A stretch of 36,527 nucleotides of DNA from an uncultured Desulfobacterales bacterium (lineage in GTDB: Bacteria; Desulfobacterota; Desulfobacteria; Desulfobacterales; G020354645): assembly GCA_947259865.1 (NCBI GenBank), contig CAMYNZ010000022.1:1-36527 (forward strand). Reading direction: 5' to 3'. The translations under genes were made by a program, and so were the position numbers. Below the pieces are notes generated by a model. It saw only the letters and a program-made list of their open reading frames with translations. It was not told where the DNA came from and did no database searches. Positions 1 through 8,139 of the stretch are shown here, piece after piece (positions within the stretch are counted from its first letter, which is position 1; every line of letters starts with the position of its first letter).

Positions 1-128
1 CTAGTTAAAACTTTCACTCCAACAAGAATCGACGCCGTGTTTTGCCTTTCTCGGCGGCAATCGCCCTCTGCTCATTAGAAGCACCGAGGCGATCATCTTG
101 TCGTGAAAAAAATGCCCCGACCCCTCAA
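1..128. other. Structured non-coding stretch beyond rdgB
   Basis: No credible gene is visible in these 128 bases. Directly after the rdgB stop, read on the minus strand, comes a G-rich stretch (GAGGGGTCGGGG) followed by a run of seven T, and then an imperfect rod-like inverted repeat. Bases 22-31 pair with 90-101 with a two-base bulge, 50-54 pair with 84-88, and the 5' strand carries an unpaired bubble of about 18 bases. This could be the rdgB 3' end, a terminator region or part of a small RNA cut by the window edge. I cannot assign a family. Confidence 0.3.
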
Positions 129-788
129 CTAACTATTCGTGTCCGTCTTGCCAATAAATTTTTCTTGAATCGGCATGTGCTGCTGAATCCAGATCAGGAC
201 TTTATCAAATTCTTTTCTAAGTTCTCGTAATGCCTTGCCCCTGTGGCTTACCCGGTTTTTCTCCTGGCGTGACAGCTGAGCAAATGTTCTTTTCAAAGGG
301 GGATAATAAAACACCGGATCATAACCGAAGCCGTTGTCCCCGGCGGGCTTTTCAGCAATAAATCCCTCGGTGCTGGCTTCATACGTCAGGGCCGCACCGG
401 TAGGAACAGCCAGGGATATGACGCACTCGAAAGCGGCGTTGCGATGGGTCACTGTCTTCATTTCTCTGAGCAACTTGGCGCATCGCTGGGCATCCGAAGC
501 ATGTTCGCCGGCGTAGCGTGCCGAGTAAACTCCGGGAGCGGCTCCCAGGGCCTCAACTGTAAGCCCGGAGTCATCGGCCAAGGCCGGCAGGCCGAGTACC
601 CTTGCTGCAAAACTTGCTTTTTTATAAGCATTTTCTTCAAACGTCTTACCGTCTTCTTTTACTTCGGGTATCGTACCAAAGTCGTCCAGATTTTTAATAT
701 CAATTGGGAAGTCATTAAGAAGATCTAAGATTTCGGCGGTCTTGCCTTTATTTCGGGTGGCGATAACAAGGATGACTCGATCCGGCAT
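129..788 (-). CDS. rdgB: RdgB/HAM1 non-canonical purine NTP pyrophosphatase
   Basis: This 219-residue cytoplasmic protein belongs to the Ham1/RdgB family, which hydrolyses dITP, dHAPTP and XTP to monophosphates and pyrophosphate and so keeps deaminated purines out of nucleic acids. The N-terminus has the family signature ATRNKGKTAEI (residues 10-20). The middle has ALADDSGLTVEALGAAPGVYSARYAG, which holds the catalytic and metal-binding acidic residues. The C-terminal half has the substrate loop GDNGFGYDPVF and the SHRGKAL motif. The length is slightly above the usual 195-205 because of a C-terminal extension after about residue 195. The ATG has a good GAGG ribosome site six bases upstream. 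The gene is alone on its strand at the window edge, divergent from the potassium channel gene. Confidence 0.95.
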   Translation of the reverse strand: MPDRVILVIATRNKGKTAEILDLLNDFPIDIKNLDDFGTIPEVKEDGKTFEENAYKKASFAARVLGLPALADDSGLTVEALGAAPGVYSARYAGEHASDAQRCAKLLREMKTVTHRNAAFECVISLAVPTGAALTYEASTEGFIAEKPAGDNGFGYDPVFYYPPLKRTFAQLSRQEKNRVSHRGKALRELRKEFDKVLIWIQQHMPIQEKFIGKTDTNS

Positions 789-1140
789 GCAAACCTCAAA
801 GTGCCTTTTATGATGGTTTTAGAAACATCGGTTAAACGCGCCTGATGGATGATCGGGGCCGCACCCACTGAAGGATAATGGCTCAGCCTAACGCAGGATA
901 ATGTCGTTGAAGTGCAATCCGTTAATGGTGATGTTCCGGCGTCCCATGTGTTCGTTGATTTGTCATGCTTGAATCGTCGCCCTGATTAAAACGCAAATAT
1001 AAATCATGGGTAAATGTTTGTAAAGAGTTTTCAGGCACCTATGATCCCATAGAAAAAACTTTACACTGCGGGCGCAGCGTTATATGAAATAGTACCGGAA
1101 GCCATCTCAACCAACCGTTCAAATTAGTTTCCCGATTATC
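789..1140. other. Divergent intergenic region rdgB / K+ channel
   Basis: These 352 bases between two divergent genes hold no convincing ORF and no recognisable RNA. The rdgB ribosome site lies at the left end. Near the right end there is a candidate sigma-70 promoter for the channel gene (listed separately). The rest is unassigned. Confidence 0.5.
1060..1088 (+). promoter_or_regulatory. Candidate promoter with palindromic spacer
   Basis: TTTACA at 1060-1065 and TATGAA at 1083-1088 are separated by 17 bases, a plausible sigma-70 promoter for the downstream channel gene. The spacer starts with the palindrome CTGCGGGCGCAG (1066-1077), which could be an operator. The assignment rests on consensus matching only. 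Confidence 0.35.
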
Positions 1141-2148
1141 GTGACTATCAAAAAAAGGCTATATTTTATCTTTTTATCTATCTTCATTGTCATTATGGCA
1201 GGGAGTACGGGGTATTATATACTTTTCGGCGGGGAGCCCCGGTTTATGGATTGCGTCTATATGACAGTCGTTTCCCTGACAACAGTGGGTTATGGCGAAG
1301 TAATTCAAGTAACCGGTAACATCCCGGCCCAGATATTTACCATGATCCTGATCACTTTTGGCATGGGCATTATCTTATACGGTATCAGCACCATGACTGC
1401 CATGATTATCGAAGGCGAATTAACGGGAATATTGAGGAAGAAGAGAATGTTAAAAGAAATACAGAAATTGCGCAATCATGTCATCCTGTGCGGCGGTGGT
1501 GAGACCGGCCGTCCCGTCCTGATCGAGCTTGTAAAAAATAAGGAACCCGTAGTTTTGGTTGAACAAGAGCAAGAAAATATCGATCGCTGTAAAACAAGTG
1601 AAAATTTGTTTTATATTCAAGGGGATGCAACGGATGATGAAAACCTGGTGGCTGCCGGTATCGAAAACGCTTCAGGAATCATCAGCGCCCTTCCGACCGA
1701 TAAGGACAATTTATACATTACCATGACGGCCCGAATGCTCAATAAAAGAATACGAATCGTAAGCCGGATGATCGATCAAAAACTTGAACCCAAACTCAAA
1801 ATGGCCGGGGCGGATCGCGTGGTTTCACCCAATACAATCGGGGCTTTGCGTATGGCATCTGAAATGATTCGGCCGACGGTGGTCGACTTTCTTGACAGCA
1901 TGCTTCGCAGCAGCCGGGGCAATCTGAGGATCCACCAGATCATCGTATCCGAAAAATCAGGTGTTGCCGGAAAAAATCTGAGTGAATCCGGCCTAAAAGA
2001 TAAATACGATCTGCTGGTTCTGGGTGCAAAATATCAGAAGGAAGATATCCAGTTTAATCCATCGCCTTCAGAAACATTGGACGTCGGTATGACCCTGATT
2101 GTAATGGGCGAGGTTGAAAATATCGCCCGGGCCAAAAAAGCGTTTTAA
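1141..2148 (+). CDS. Potassium channel protein with RCK (TrkA-N/TrkA-C) domains
   Basis: The 335-residue protein has the MthK-like plan of a two-helix potassium channel followed by cytoplasmic RCK domains. Residues 8-28 form the first membrane helix. The pore loop contains TTVGYG (about residues 47-52), the canonical potassium selectivity filter, and residues 60-88 form the second helix. A Rossmann-type TrkA-N domain starts near residue 114 (VILCGGGETG) and a TrkA-C domain occupies about residues 250-335. It probably conducts K+ across the inner membrane with gating by nucleotide or Ca2+ bound to the RCK ring; the ligand cannot be read from the sequence. The start is GTG; the lysines after it fit a cytoplasmic N-terminus. 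There is no obvious operon partner, and the downstream gene is over 200 bases away. Confidence 0.9.
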   Translation: MTIKKRLYFIFLSIFIVIMAGSTGYYILFGGEPRFMDCVYMTVVSLTTVGYGEVIQVTGNIPAQIFTMILITFGMGIILYGISTMTAMIIEGELTGILRKKRMLKEIQKLRNHVILCGGGETGRPVLIELVKNKEPVVLVEQEQENIDRCKTSENLFYIQGDATDDENLVAAGIENASGIISALPTDKDNLYITMTARMLNKRIRIVSRMIDQKLEPKLKMAGADRVVSPNTIGALRMASEMIRPTVVDFLDSMLRSSRGNLRIHQIIVSEKSGVAGKNLSESGLKDKYDLLVLGAKYQKEDIQFNPSPSETLDVGMTLIVMGEVENIARAKKAF

Positions 2149-2235
2149 ACTCTTTGATATTATTATAAAAGTTGTCTAAAAGTTCAGGGCGTGATAAAAT
2201 CTACCCACATTATCATCAAGATATATCCCATCTCA

Positions 2236-2258
2236 GACACCAAACAATGTAAGGTGTC
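2236..2258 (+). other. Small inverted repeat downstream of K+ channel
   Basis: GACACC (2236-2241) and GGTGTC (2253-2258) form a six-base-pair stem with an 11-base loop in the channel/AGPS spacer. There is no U-run, so it is not a classical terminator. It may be an operator or a weak RNA hairpin. Confidence 0.25.
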
Positions 2259-2361
2259 GCATTATCATCCAGACAGATGCTTATGGCCAGGCGACCCCAC
2301 AATTCGAATTTTCCCCTGATAATGGGTGATTCGGCCTTGCTACTCTAAAAGGAGACAGACC

Positions 2362-3957
2362 ATGCAGCGCTGGAACGGATGGGGCGCTAGGGACGTTCAG
2401 ATGGACCTGCCACCCGAAGGCCTTGCCATGTTGCAAGATTTACTCGGTAAAGGGCACCGCCAGCCGGATTTTCCGTTAAAAAAATTCTTGGAACGCATTC
2501 CGGATTCGCGCCTGCCGGAACACCCGTTGATTTCCGTCGATCCGAAACTACGCCTCGATCATGCCCACGGCCAAAGTTTGCCGGATTGGATCAGAATGCG
2601 AGGCGGAACCTTACGGCGTTTTCCGGATGGAGTAGCCCAGCCGGCCACGATCGAAGAGATTCAGGAAATTCTTCAATTTGCAACTGAAAATGATATCATC
2701 GTTATTCCTTTCGGTGGCGGCACCAGTGTGGTCGGGCATCTGGAAGTGCCCGCTACAAAGCGGCCGGTTCTCAGTTTAGCGCTCCATCGTTTTAACCATT
2801 TAATCGGTTTAGAACCGGAAAATTTACTGGCCACCTTTGAAGCCGGAGTTCGGGGTCCAGACCTTGAAAAACAACTGAACACGAAAGGATTCACCTTGGG
2901 ACATTATCCCCAGTCCTTTGAATATTCGTCATTGGGCGGCTGGGTGATAACACGATCCAGCGGGCAGCAATCCAGGCACTATGGTAGAATCGAACAACTT
3001 TTTGCAGGGGGAGAAGTACTGACACCCCGGGGACCCCTGCAGCTTCCGCCTTTCCCGGCTTCAGCCGCCGGGCCGGATTTGCGTCAACTGCTGCTCGGAT
3101 CTGAAGGCCGCATAGGGGTTTTGACCAAGGTTATCGTTAGGATTTCCCGGCTTCCGGAAAAAGATGATATCTATGGGGTTTTCTTTCCTTCCTGGGACCA
3201 TGCCAAAGCGGGTGTGCAGGAGCTCGCCGGTTCTGGGCTGCAATTTTCAATGATCCGATTGAGTAATGCAAAGGAGACTCGGGTTAACCTATCGCTTGCA
3301 GGTCATAGACACCAAAAACAATTACTCAACCGATATCTACTTTTGCGCGGTATTTCACAAGGCCAGGCCTGCATGGGTCTGGTGGGTTTTACCGGTTCCC
3401 GACGCACGGTCAGAAATATGCGGCGGCAAACACTCGCTATCCTCCGCCGGCATGGAGCAATATCAGTTGGAAAAGCCATCGGAAAGGCCTGGAAAAAAAA
3501 CCGGTTTCGTTCCGCCTATTTGCGAAATACCCTCTGGGATCTGGGCTATGCCGTGGATACCCTGGAAACGGCGGTAAGCTGGAGCAAAGTCAGCGCCACC
3601 ATGGCGGCCATGGAAAAATCTGTTGGAAGCTGTGCTGAAACCTGGGCTGAACGGATTCTCGTGTTCAGCCATCTTTCACATGCCTATAGCAGCGGTTCCA
3701 GCATCTACACCACCTATATCTTCAGGCTTGCGGCAACACCGCAAGACACCCTAAACTATTGGAAAATGATGAAGCAGTCAGCAAGTCAGGCCGTCGTCAC
3801 CGCCGGCGGCACGATCAGCCATCAGCACGGCGTGGGTCTGGATCATAGGCCCTATTTAATATCTGAGAAAGGGGCCATCGGGATAAGCACCCTGCAACAA
3901 ATCCTGTTGCATCTTGACCCGGACCGGCGCATGAATCCTACAAAGCTGGTGCCATAA
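2362..3957 (+). CDS. Alkyl-DHAP synthase (AGPS) family FAD-binding oxidase
   Basis: This 531-residue flavoprotein matches the alkyldihydroxyacetonephosphate synthase family rather than generic glycolate oxidases. It opens with RWNGWG (residues 3-8), the hallmark at the start of the AGPS catalytic core. A VAO-type FAD domain follows (about 75-260) with the pyrophosphate loop PFGGGTSV near residue 116, then SSLGGWVITRSSG and LLGSEGRIGVLT. Near residue 487 is HQHGVG, equivalent to the HHHGVG active-site loop of animal AGPS. AGPS swaps the acyl chain of acyl-DHAP for a fatty alcohol, making the ether bond of alkyl lipids. I chose the ATG at 2362 over an upstream GTG (2326) because AAGGAGA lies just ahead of it and WNGWG begins there. 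GlpD follows 67 bases downstream, which fits DHAP chemistry. Family membership is clear; ether-lipid function is inferred. Confidence 0.85.
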   Translation: MQRWNGWGARDVQMDLPPEGLAMLQDLLGKGHRQPDFPLKKFLERIPDSRLPEHPLISVDPKLRLDHAHGQSLPDWIRMRGGTLRRFPDGVAQPATIEEIQEILQFATENDIIVIPFGGGTSVVGHLEVPATKRPVLSLALHRFNHLIGLEPENLLATFEAGVRGPDLEKQLNTKGFTLGHYPQSFEYSSLGGWVITRSSGQQSRHYGRIEQLFAGGEVLTPRGPLQLPPFPASAAGPDLRQLLLGSEGRIGVLTKVIVRISRLPEKDDIYGVFFPSWDHAKAGVQELAGSGLQFSMIRLSNAKETRVNLSLAGHRHQKQLLNRYLLLRGISQGQACMGLVGFTGSRRTVRNMRRQTLAILRRHGAISVGKAIGKAWKKNRFRSAYLRNTLWDLGYAVDTLETAVSWSKVSATMAAMEKSVGSCAETWAERILVFSHLSHAYSSGSSIYTTYIFRLAATPQDTLNYWKMMKQSASQAVVTAGGTISHQHGVGLDHRPYLISEKGAIGISTLQQILLHLDPDRRMNPTKLVP

Positions 3958-4024
3958 AAACAGACCGTTCCGTAATCATACCGGGAGGGCCTTTTTGTCA
4001 GAAAGATATTGAAGGAATGAACCG

Positions 4025-5689
4025 ATGGATTTACAAGAATTGTCGCAAACCTGGGACCTGATTATTATCGGCGGCGGAATTACCGGCGCTGGTATATTGC
4101 GCGAATCAACCCGTATGGGCTTAAAGGTTCTGTTGGTGGAACAAAAGGATTTTGCCTGGGGTACTTCCAGCCGTTCATCAAAACTGGTCCACGGGGGCCT
4201 ACGCTATCTGAAAGAGGGTAAGTTCTTATTGACCAAAATTGCGGTGGAAGAGCGCGAGCATCTTCTCAAAGATGCCCCGGGTCTGGTGGAATCATTGGAG
4301 TTTTTGCTTCCGGTGTACGCCGATCAGCGTCCGGGAAAAACGACATTGAAAATCGGTTTATCTATATATGACATTATGGCCCGCGAGCGACAACACCGGT
4401 TTTACGATGCTGCTGAATTCATAGAACGCATCCCGTTTATCAATCGGCAAGAACTTACCGGTGGTTTTTGCTATTTAGATGCGCAGGTTGATGATTCCCG
4501 GCTGGTATTACGTTTGATCCGTGAATCCGTGGCTGGTGGGTCAAGCGCATTAAATTACACGGCCGTTACCGAAATTATTCGCAATACCGAAAGTGAGGTG
4601 GTTGGGGTAAATGTAGAGGACACCGAATCCCACGATACCAGAACCTTTTACACCCCGGCGGTGATTAATGCTACGGGTTGTTGGGCCGAAAAACTACACC
4701 CCTCGCCGGAACCTGACCGTCACCTGCGTCCCCTGCGCGGCAGCCACCTGGTTTTTCCAGCCCGGGTTCTGCCGATTTCTCAAGGATTGGGTTTTAACCA
4801 TCCCTTGGACAAAAGATGGGTTTTTATTGTACCCTGGGAAGGGGCTGTAATCGTCGGAACGACAGACCTGGATCATAAACAGGATCTTTCCGTCGAACCG
4901 AAAATTACCGATGCTGAAGTTTCCTATATCATGAAAGGCCTTGAAGCCATATTTCCAGCACTGGATATCTCCCTGGCAGACTGCCTGGCGGCCTTTGCAG
5001 GAGTGCGCCCCGTTCTCAGTGAGGGAAAACAGCCGCCGTCGGCAGAAACCCGCGAACATGTTGTCTGGGTCAACAAAGGTCTGGTAACGGTTACCGGTGG
5101 CAAACTAACAACATTTCGGCGGTTAGCCTTGGATGCGCTCAAGGCTGCCAGACCGTTTTTACCGCCCGTGAAGTTGCCGGATCGCGGCAAACCTGTTTTT
5201 TTCGAGGTTCCCGAAAAAGCGCAAAAAGATTACGGCTTATCCGATAAGATATGGCGACGGCTTTATGGTCGCTATGGCGAATCCGCCGATACCCTGGTTC
5301 AAATGTCTGCTCCTGAAGATCTGGCAGTTATTCCCGGAACCCATACACTCTGGGCCGAATTGCCCTTTGTCGCTGAAAATGAACAGATAAGGCATCTGGA
5401 TGACCTGCTGTTGCGGCGGGTACGTATCGGTTTATTGACATCCCGCGGTGGGGCCTTGTATCTCAAACGAATCCGGAATCTATGTAAAGGGGTACTGCCT
5501 TGGGACCGGCGGCGCTGGAAAAAAGAGATAAAGCGCTATCTTGACCTTTGGATTGATGCCCATGCCCTGCCGGTCCAACGCGCCAAAATTCTGGCTGAAA
5601 AGAAAACCATCTCATTCAGAAAGATAAAAGACTTCTGTAATTACTGCTATCTAAAAATACGGTCCCGAAAACAATCGCAAAAACTCTAA
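4025..5689 (+). CDS. glpD: FAD-dependent glycerol-3-phosphate dehydrogenase
   Basis: The 554-residue protein is a membrane-associated GlpD-type enzyme that oxidises sn-glycerol-3-phosphate to DHAP and passes electrons to quinones. The FAD dinucleotide fold is at the N-terminus (IIIGGGITGAG, about residues 14-24). It is followed by the family motifs WGTSSRSSKLVHGGLRYL (about 45-62) and, further on, RPLRGSHLV, VGTTD and TVTGGKLTTFR. The C-terminal third matches the helical GlpD domain. The ATG has an AAGGA site eight bases upstream. It probably forms a transcription unit with the AGPS gene before it. In that setting it can supply DHAP from G3P, or in reverse produce G3P-type backbones. The final stretch is rich in K and R, which may help peripheral membrane binding. 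Confidence 0.93.
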   Translation: MDLQELSQTWDLIIIGGGITGAGILRESTRMGLKVLLVEQKDFAWGTSSRSSKLVHGGLRYLKEGKFLLTKIAVEEREHLLKDAPGLVESLEFLLPVYADQRPGKTTLKIGLSIYDIMARERQHRFYDAAEFIERIPFINRQELTGGFCYLDAQVDDSRLVLRLIRESVAGGSSALNYTAVTEIIRNTESEVVGVNVEDTESHDTRTFYTPAVINATGCWAEKLHPSPEPDRHLRPLRGSHLVFPARVLPISQGLGFNHPLDKRWVFIVPWEGAVIVGTTDLDHKQDLSVEPKITDAEVSYIMKGLEAIFPALDISLADCLAAFAGVRPVLSEGKQPPSAETREHVVWVNKGLVTVTGGKLTTFRRLALDALKAARPFLPPVKLPDRGKPVFFEVPEKAQKDYGLSDKIWRRLYGRYGESADTLVQMSAPEDLAVIPGTHTLWAELPFVAENEQIRHLDDLLLRRVRIGLLTSRGGALYLKRIRNLCKGVLPWDRRRWKKEIKRYLDLWIDAHALPVQRAKILAEKKTISFRKIKDFCNYCYLKIRSRKQSQKL

Positions 5690-5704
5690 CCCGGGTAAAC
5701 CGGA

Positions 5705-5834
5705 AAAGTGAGCTAAAGTGAACTAAAGTTTGAAGTGCCTAAAGTAAAGGTGTCGTTTCACTCCATCTATTTATATTAAATCGACAGAATTCCACAACTT
5801 TAGGCATTTTAGATCACTTTAGTCACTTTGCACT
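5705..5834. repeat. Long imperfect inverted repeat (REP/MITE-like)
   Basis: The left arm (5705-5745) is built from repeated AAAGTGA and CTAAAGT units. The right arm (about 5794-5834) is its imperfect reverse complement, with about 48 bases between. One arm has an insertion of about five bases relative to the other. The element fills most of the glpD-kinase spacer and may end or attenuate the upstream transcript. It resembles dispersed palindromic repeats common between genes in this bacterial group; copy number cannot be seen here. Confidence 0.6.
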
Positions 5835-5915
5835 TGCTTGGTTTGAAATTTACTTGCCACAAAAAGCACCAATATCAGGATTATGTAACTAAATCAAATA
5901 TTGGAGAGGTACCCC

Positions 5916-7475
5916 ATGGGCACAAAGGACCTCATACTGGCCATCGATAACGGGACGCAAAGCCTGAAGGCTTTGATCTTCGATCCGCAAGGTCAGCTGA
6001 TCGCTAAAGAAATTGTCGCCTTTAAGCCCTATTATTCCAAGCATCCCGCCTGGGCAGAGCAAGACCCCGAGGTTTTCTGGCAGGCACTTTGTCGCGCCTG
6101 CAACGGGCTCTGGGACCGTCAACCAACTGCCCGCGATCGCATCGCCGGCGTGGCGTTGACTACGCAACGGGGCACCGTCATCAATGTCGATAAAAATGGC
6201 AAACCCTTGCGCCCCGCCATGCTTTGGCTTGATCAACGTAAAACCTATGGCCAATCTCCGGTTGGCGGAATCTGGGGATTAATTTTCAAACTTGCCCGTT
6301 TGACCCAGACAGTGACCTATCTGCAGCAAGAGGCCGAAGCAAACTGGATCCGCACCTGCCAGCCCAATATTTGGGACAAAACCCATAAATATCTGCTGCT
6401 TTCCGGTTATCTGACATACAGACTTACCGGCAAATTTGTTGACTCCGTTGGATGTCAGGTCGGTTATATACCTTTTGATTACAAAAATTTACGTTGGGCA
6501 GCCGGTTGGAGTTGGAAATGGCGGGTTTTGCCAATGGATCCTTCCGTGTTGCCCGAACTGGTTGCACCGGGTCAAGCGCTGGGCGAGATATCAGCACTGG
6601 CTGCCGGGGAAACCGGTATTCCGACCGGGTTGCCTTTGATTGCAACCGCTGCCGATAAAGCCTGCGAAGTCATCGGGTCGGGTAGCTTTGAGCCTTCAAT
6701 CGGCAGTCTGAGCTATGGAACAACGGCCACAATCAATATAACCCATAAGAACTACGTTGAACCGATTCCCTTGCTGCCGGCCTATCCTGCGGCCGTACCG
6801 AACTTTCATACCATTGAGGTTCAAGTGTTTCGAGGATATTGGATGGTCAATTGGTTTAAGGAGCAATTCGGACATCCCGAACAACAGGCGGCGGCGGAAC
6901 AGGGGTTGCAGGTTGAGGAACTTTTTGATCGGCTGGTGGATGCAATTCCACCGGGCTCAATGGGACTCACGCTGCAACCCTTTTGGACCCCGGGTTTGAA
7001 AAATCCCGGACCGGAGGCCAAGGGGGCCATCATTGGTTTTGGGGACGTCCATACCCGGGCCCATTTTTATCGATCCATCCTGGAGGGGCTGGCCTATGCC
7101 CTCAGGGAAGGCAAAGAACGTATAGAAAAACGCACGAAAATACCGGTGACCAGCCTCAGGGTTTCAGGAGGCGGCAGCCAGAGCCGAAACGCTATGCAGC
7201 TGACGGCCGACATTTTTGGTCTGCCGGCTGCCAGACCAACCCTTTATGAAACCTCCGGTCTTGGGGCCTCTATAGTGGCGGCTGTGGGTCTCGGTCTGCA
7301 CCCTGATTTCAAAACTGCAGTTAACGCCATGACCCATGTGGGTGATGTGTTTGAACCGAATATGGGAACCCATCGCCTGTACGATCAGCTCTACCACCAG
7401 GTTTATAAAAAAATGTACAAGCGCCTCAGACCCTTTTACCAAAAAATTCGTGAAATAACAGGATATCCGAAATGA
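5916..7475 (+). CDS. FGGY-family carbohydrate kinase
   Basis: The 519-residue protein is an actin-fold FGGY kinase, which phosphorylates polyols or ketoses such as glycerol or xylulose using ATP. The N-terminal phosphate motif is [15 protein letters not shown] (about residues 9-23). The second domain contains the ATP-site glycine loop [19 protein letters not shown], followed by [16 protein letters not shown]. The sequence is not close enough to classical GlpK or XylB for me to name the substrate. Its place after AGPS and GlpD makes glycerol or a related triol an attractive guess. The start at the ATG (5916) is supported by GGAGAG seven bases upstream; a TTG at 5901 is the only alternative. 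The spacer before it holds an inverted repeat, so it may be transcribed apart from glpD. Confidence 0.85.
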   Translation: MGTKDLILAIDNGTQSLKALIFDPQGQLIAKEIVAFKPYYSKHPAWAEQDPEVFWQALCRACNGLWDRQPTARDRIAGVALTTQRGTVINVDKNGKPLRPAMLWLDQRKTYGQSPVGGIWGLIFKLARLTQTVTYLQQEAEANWIRTCQPNIWDKTHKYLLLSGYLTYRLTGKFVDSVGCQVGYIPFDYKNLRWAAGWSWKWRVLPMDPSVLPELVAPGQALGEISALAAGETGIPTGLPLIATAADKACEVIGSGSFEPSIGSLSYGTTATINITHKNYVEPIPLLPAYPAAVPNFHTIEVQVFRGYWMVNWFKEQFGHPEQQAAAEQGLQVEELFDRLVDAIPPGSMGLTLQPFWTPGLKNPGPEAKGAIIGFGDVHTRAHFYRSILEGLAYALREGKERIEKRTKIPVTSLRVSGGGSQSRNAMQLTADIFGLPAARPTLYETSGLGASIVAAVGLGLHPDFKTAVNAMTHVGDVFEPNMGTHRLYDQLYHQVYKKMYKRLRPFYQKIREITGYPK

Positions 7476-7512
7476 GATAATCGGGTTTTGGGGTGCAGTT
7501 TGACTTTTTTTC

Positions 7513-7521
7513 TGGTATAAT
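7513..7521 (+). promoter_or_regulatory. Extended -10 promoter element
   Basis: TGGTATAAT is a perfect extended -10 element (TGnTATAAT) about 75 bases before the small hypothetical gene. No good -35 lies 17 bases upstream, as is typical of extended -10 promoters. It suggests the small gene starts its own transcript. Confidence 0.45.
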
Positions 7522-7595
7522 TTTTGTAGCCAGTTTCGCCAGACGGTCAGGCCGATTTGATCCACCCATACAAAGAAAGGCAGTTTAATACAATT

Positions 7596-7898
7596 ATGGC
7601 TCGATTAAAACAAAAAGACATCCAGGGCCTACTGCGGTTGTTTGATTATGAGCTGAATATGCTGTCACGAATAAGTAAAATTGAAAAGATGAAAATCAGA
7701 AAAAAAGTTGCCAATGCCCTATCAACCATCTCAGCCATGAATATAAAAAAATCGGGTATTTTTATGTCTACCCTGGAGGGTAAACTCTACGATGTGTTCG
7801 ATGTTTTTATCGATAGCTGGGGGTTCAGGGAAAAGCTGGAAAGAAAAATCAACGCCATATTAGAGGAAGATACGGAACAACCCGCTGAAGACCAGTGA
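7596..7898 (+). CDS. Small conserved-looking hypothetical protein
   Basis: I do not recognise this protein of 100 residues. It is rich in K, E, I and L, predicted mainly helical, with no signal peptide, membrane segment or cysteine pair. The C-terminus is acidic (EEDTEQPAEDQ). The reading frame is open from a TTG at 7557, which would add 13 residues. I prefer the ATG at 7596 because the protein body starts there, although the AGAAAGG upstream sits rather far away (about 16 bases). It lies between the FGGY kinase and recN with its own candidate promoter. It could be a small regulator or adaptor, but nothing in the sequence says which. Confidence 0.55.
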   Translation: MARLKQKDIQGLLRLFDYELNMLSRISKIEKMKIRKKVANALSTISAMNIKKSGIFMSTLEGKLYDVFDVFIDSWGFREKLERKINAILEEDTEQPAEDQ

Positions 7899-8139
7899 TA
7901 TCCACCCCATCGATATGATCCTTCACACGATCCATTATTGAATCACCCGTCAAGGACTGTTGCCCAAGTACCTTTCCAAGATAATCCTCTGGCCCGTGCC
8001 AGTACAAGAAACTTTACAAAATCCGCATCCTATGCCATAAAATCTTTCAAAATGAGCGCTAAAGATTCGCTCCCGAAACAGCTCTCAACATACTTGATTC
8101 ATAGACCAACATTCACGCGTACCGGACGGTCACCCTCAA

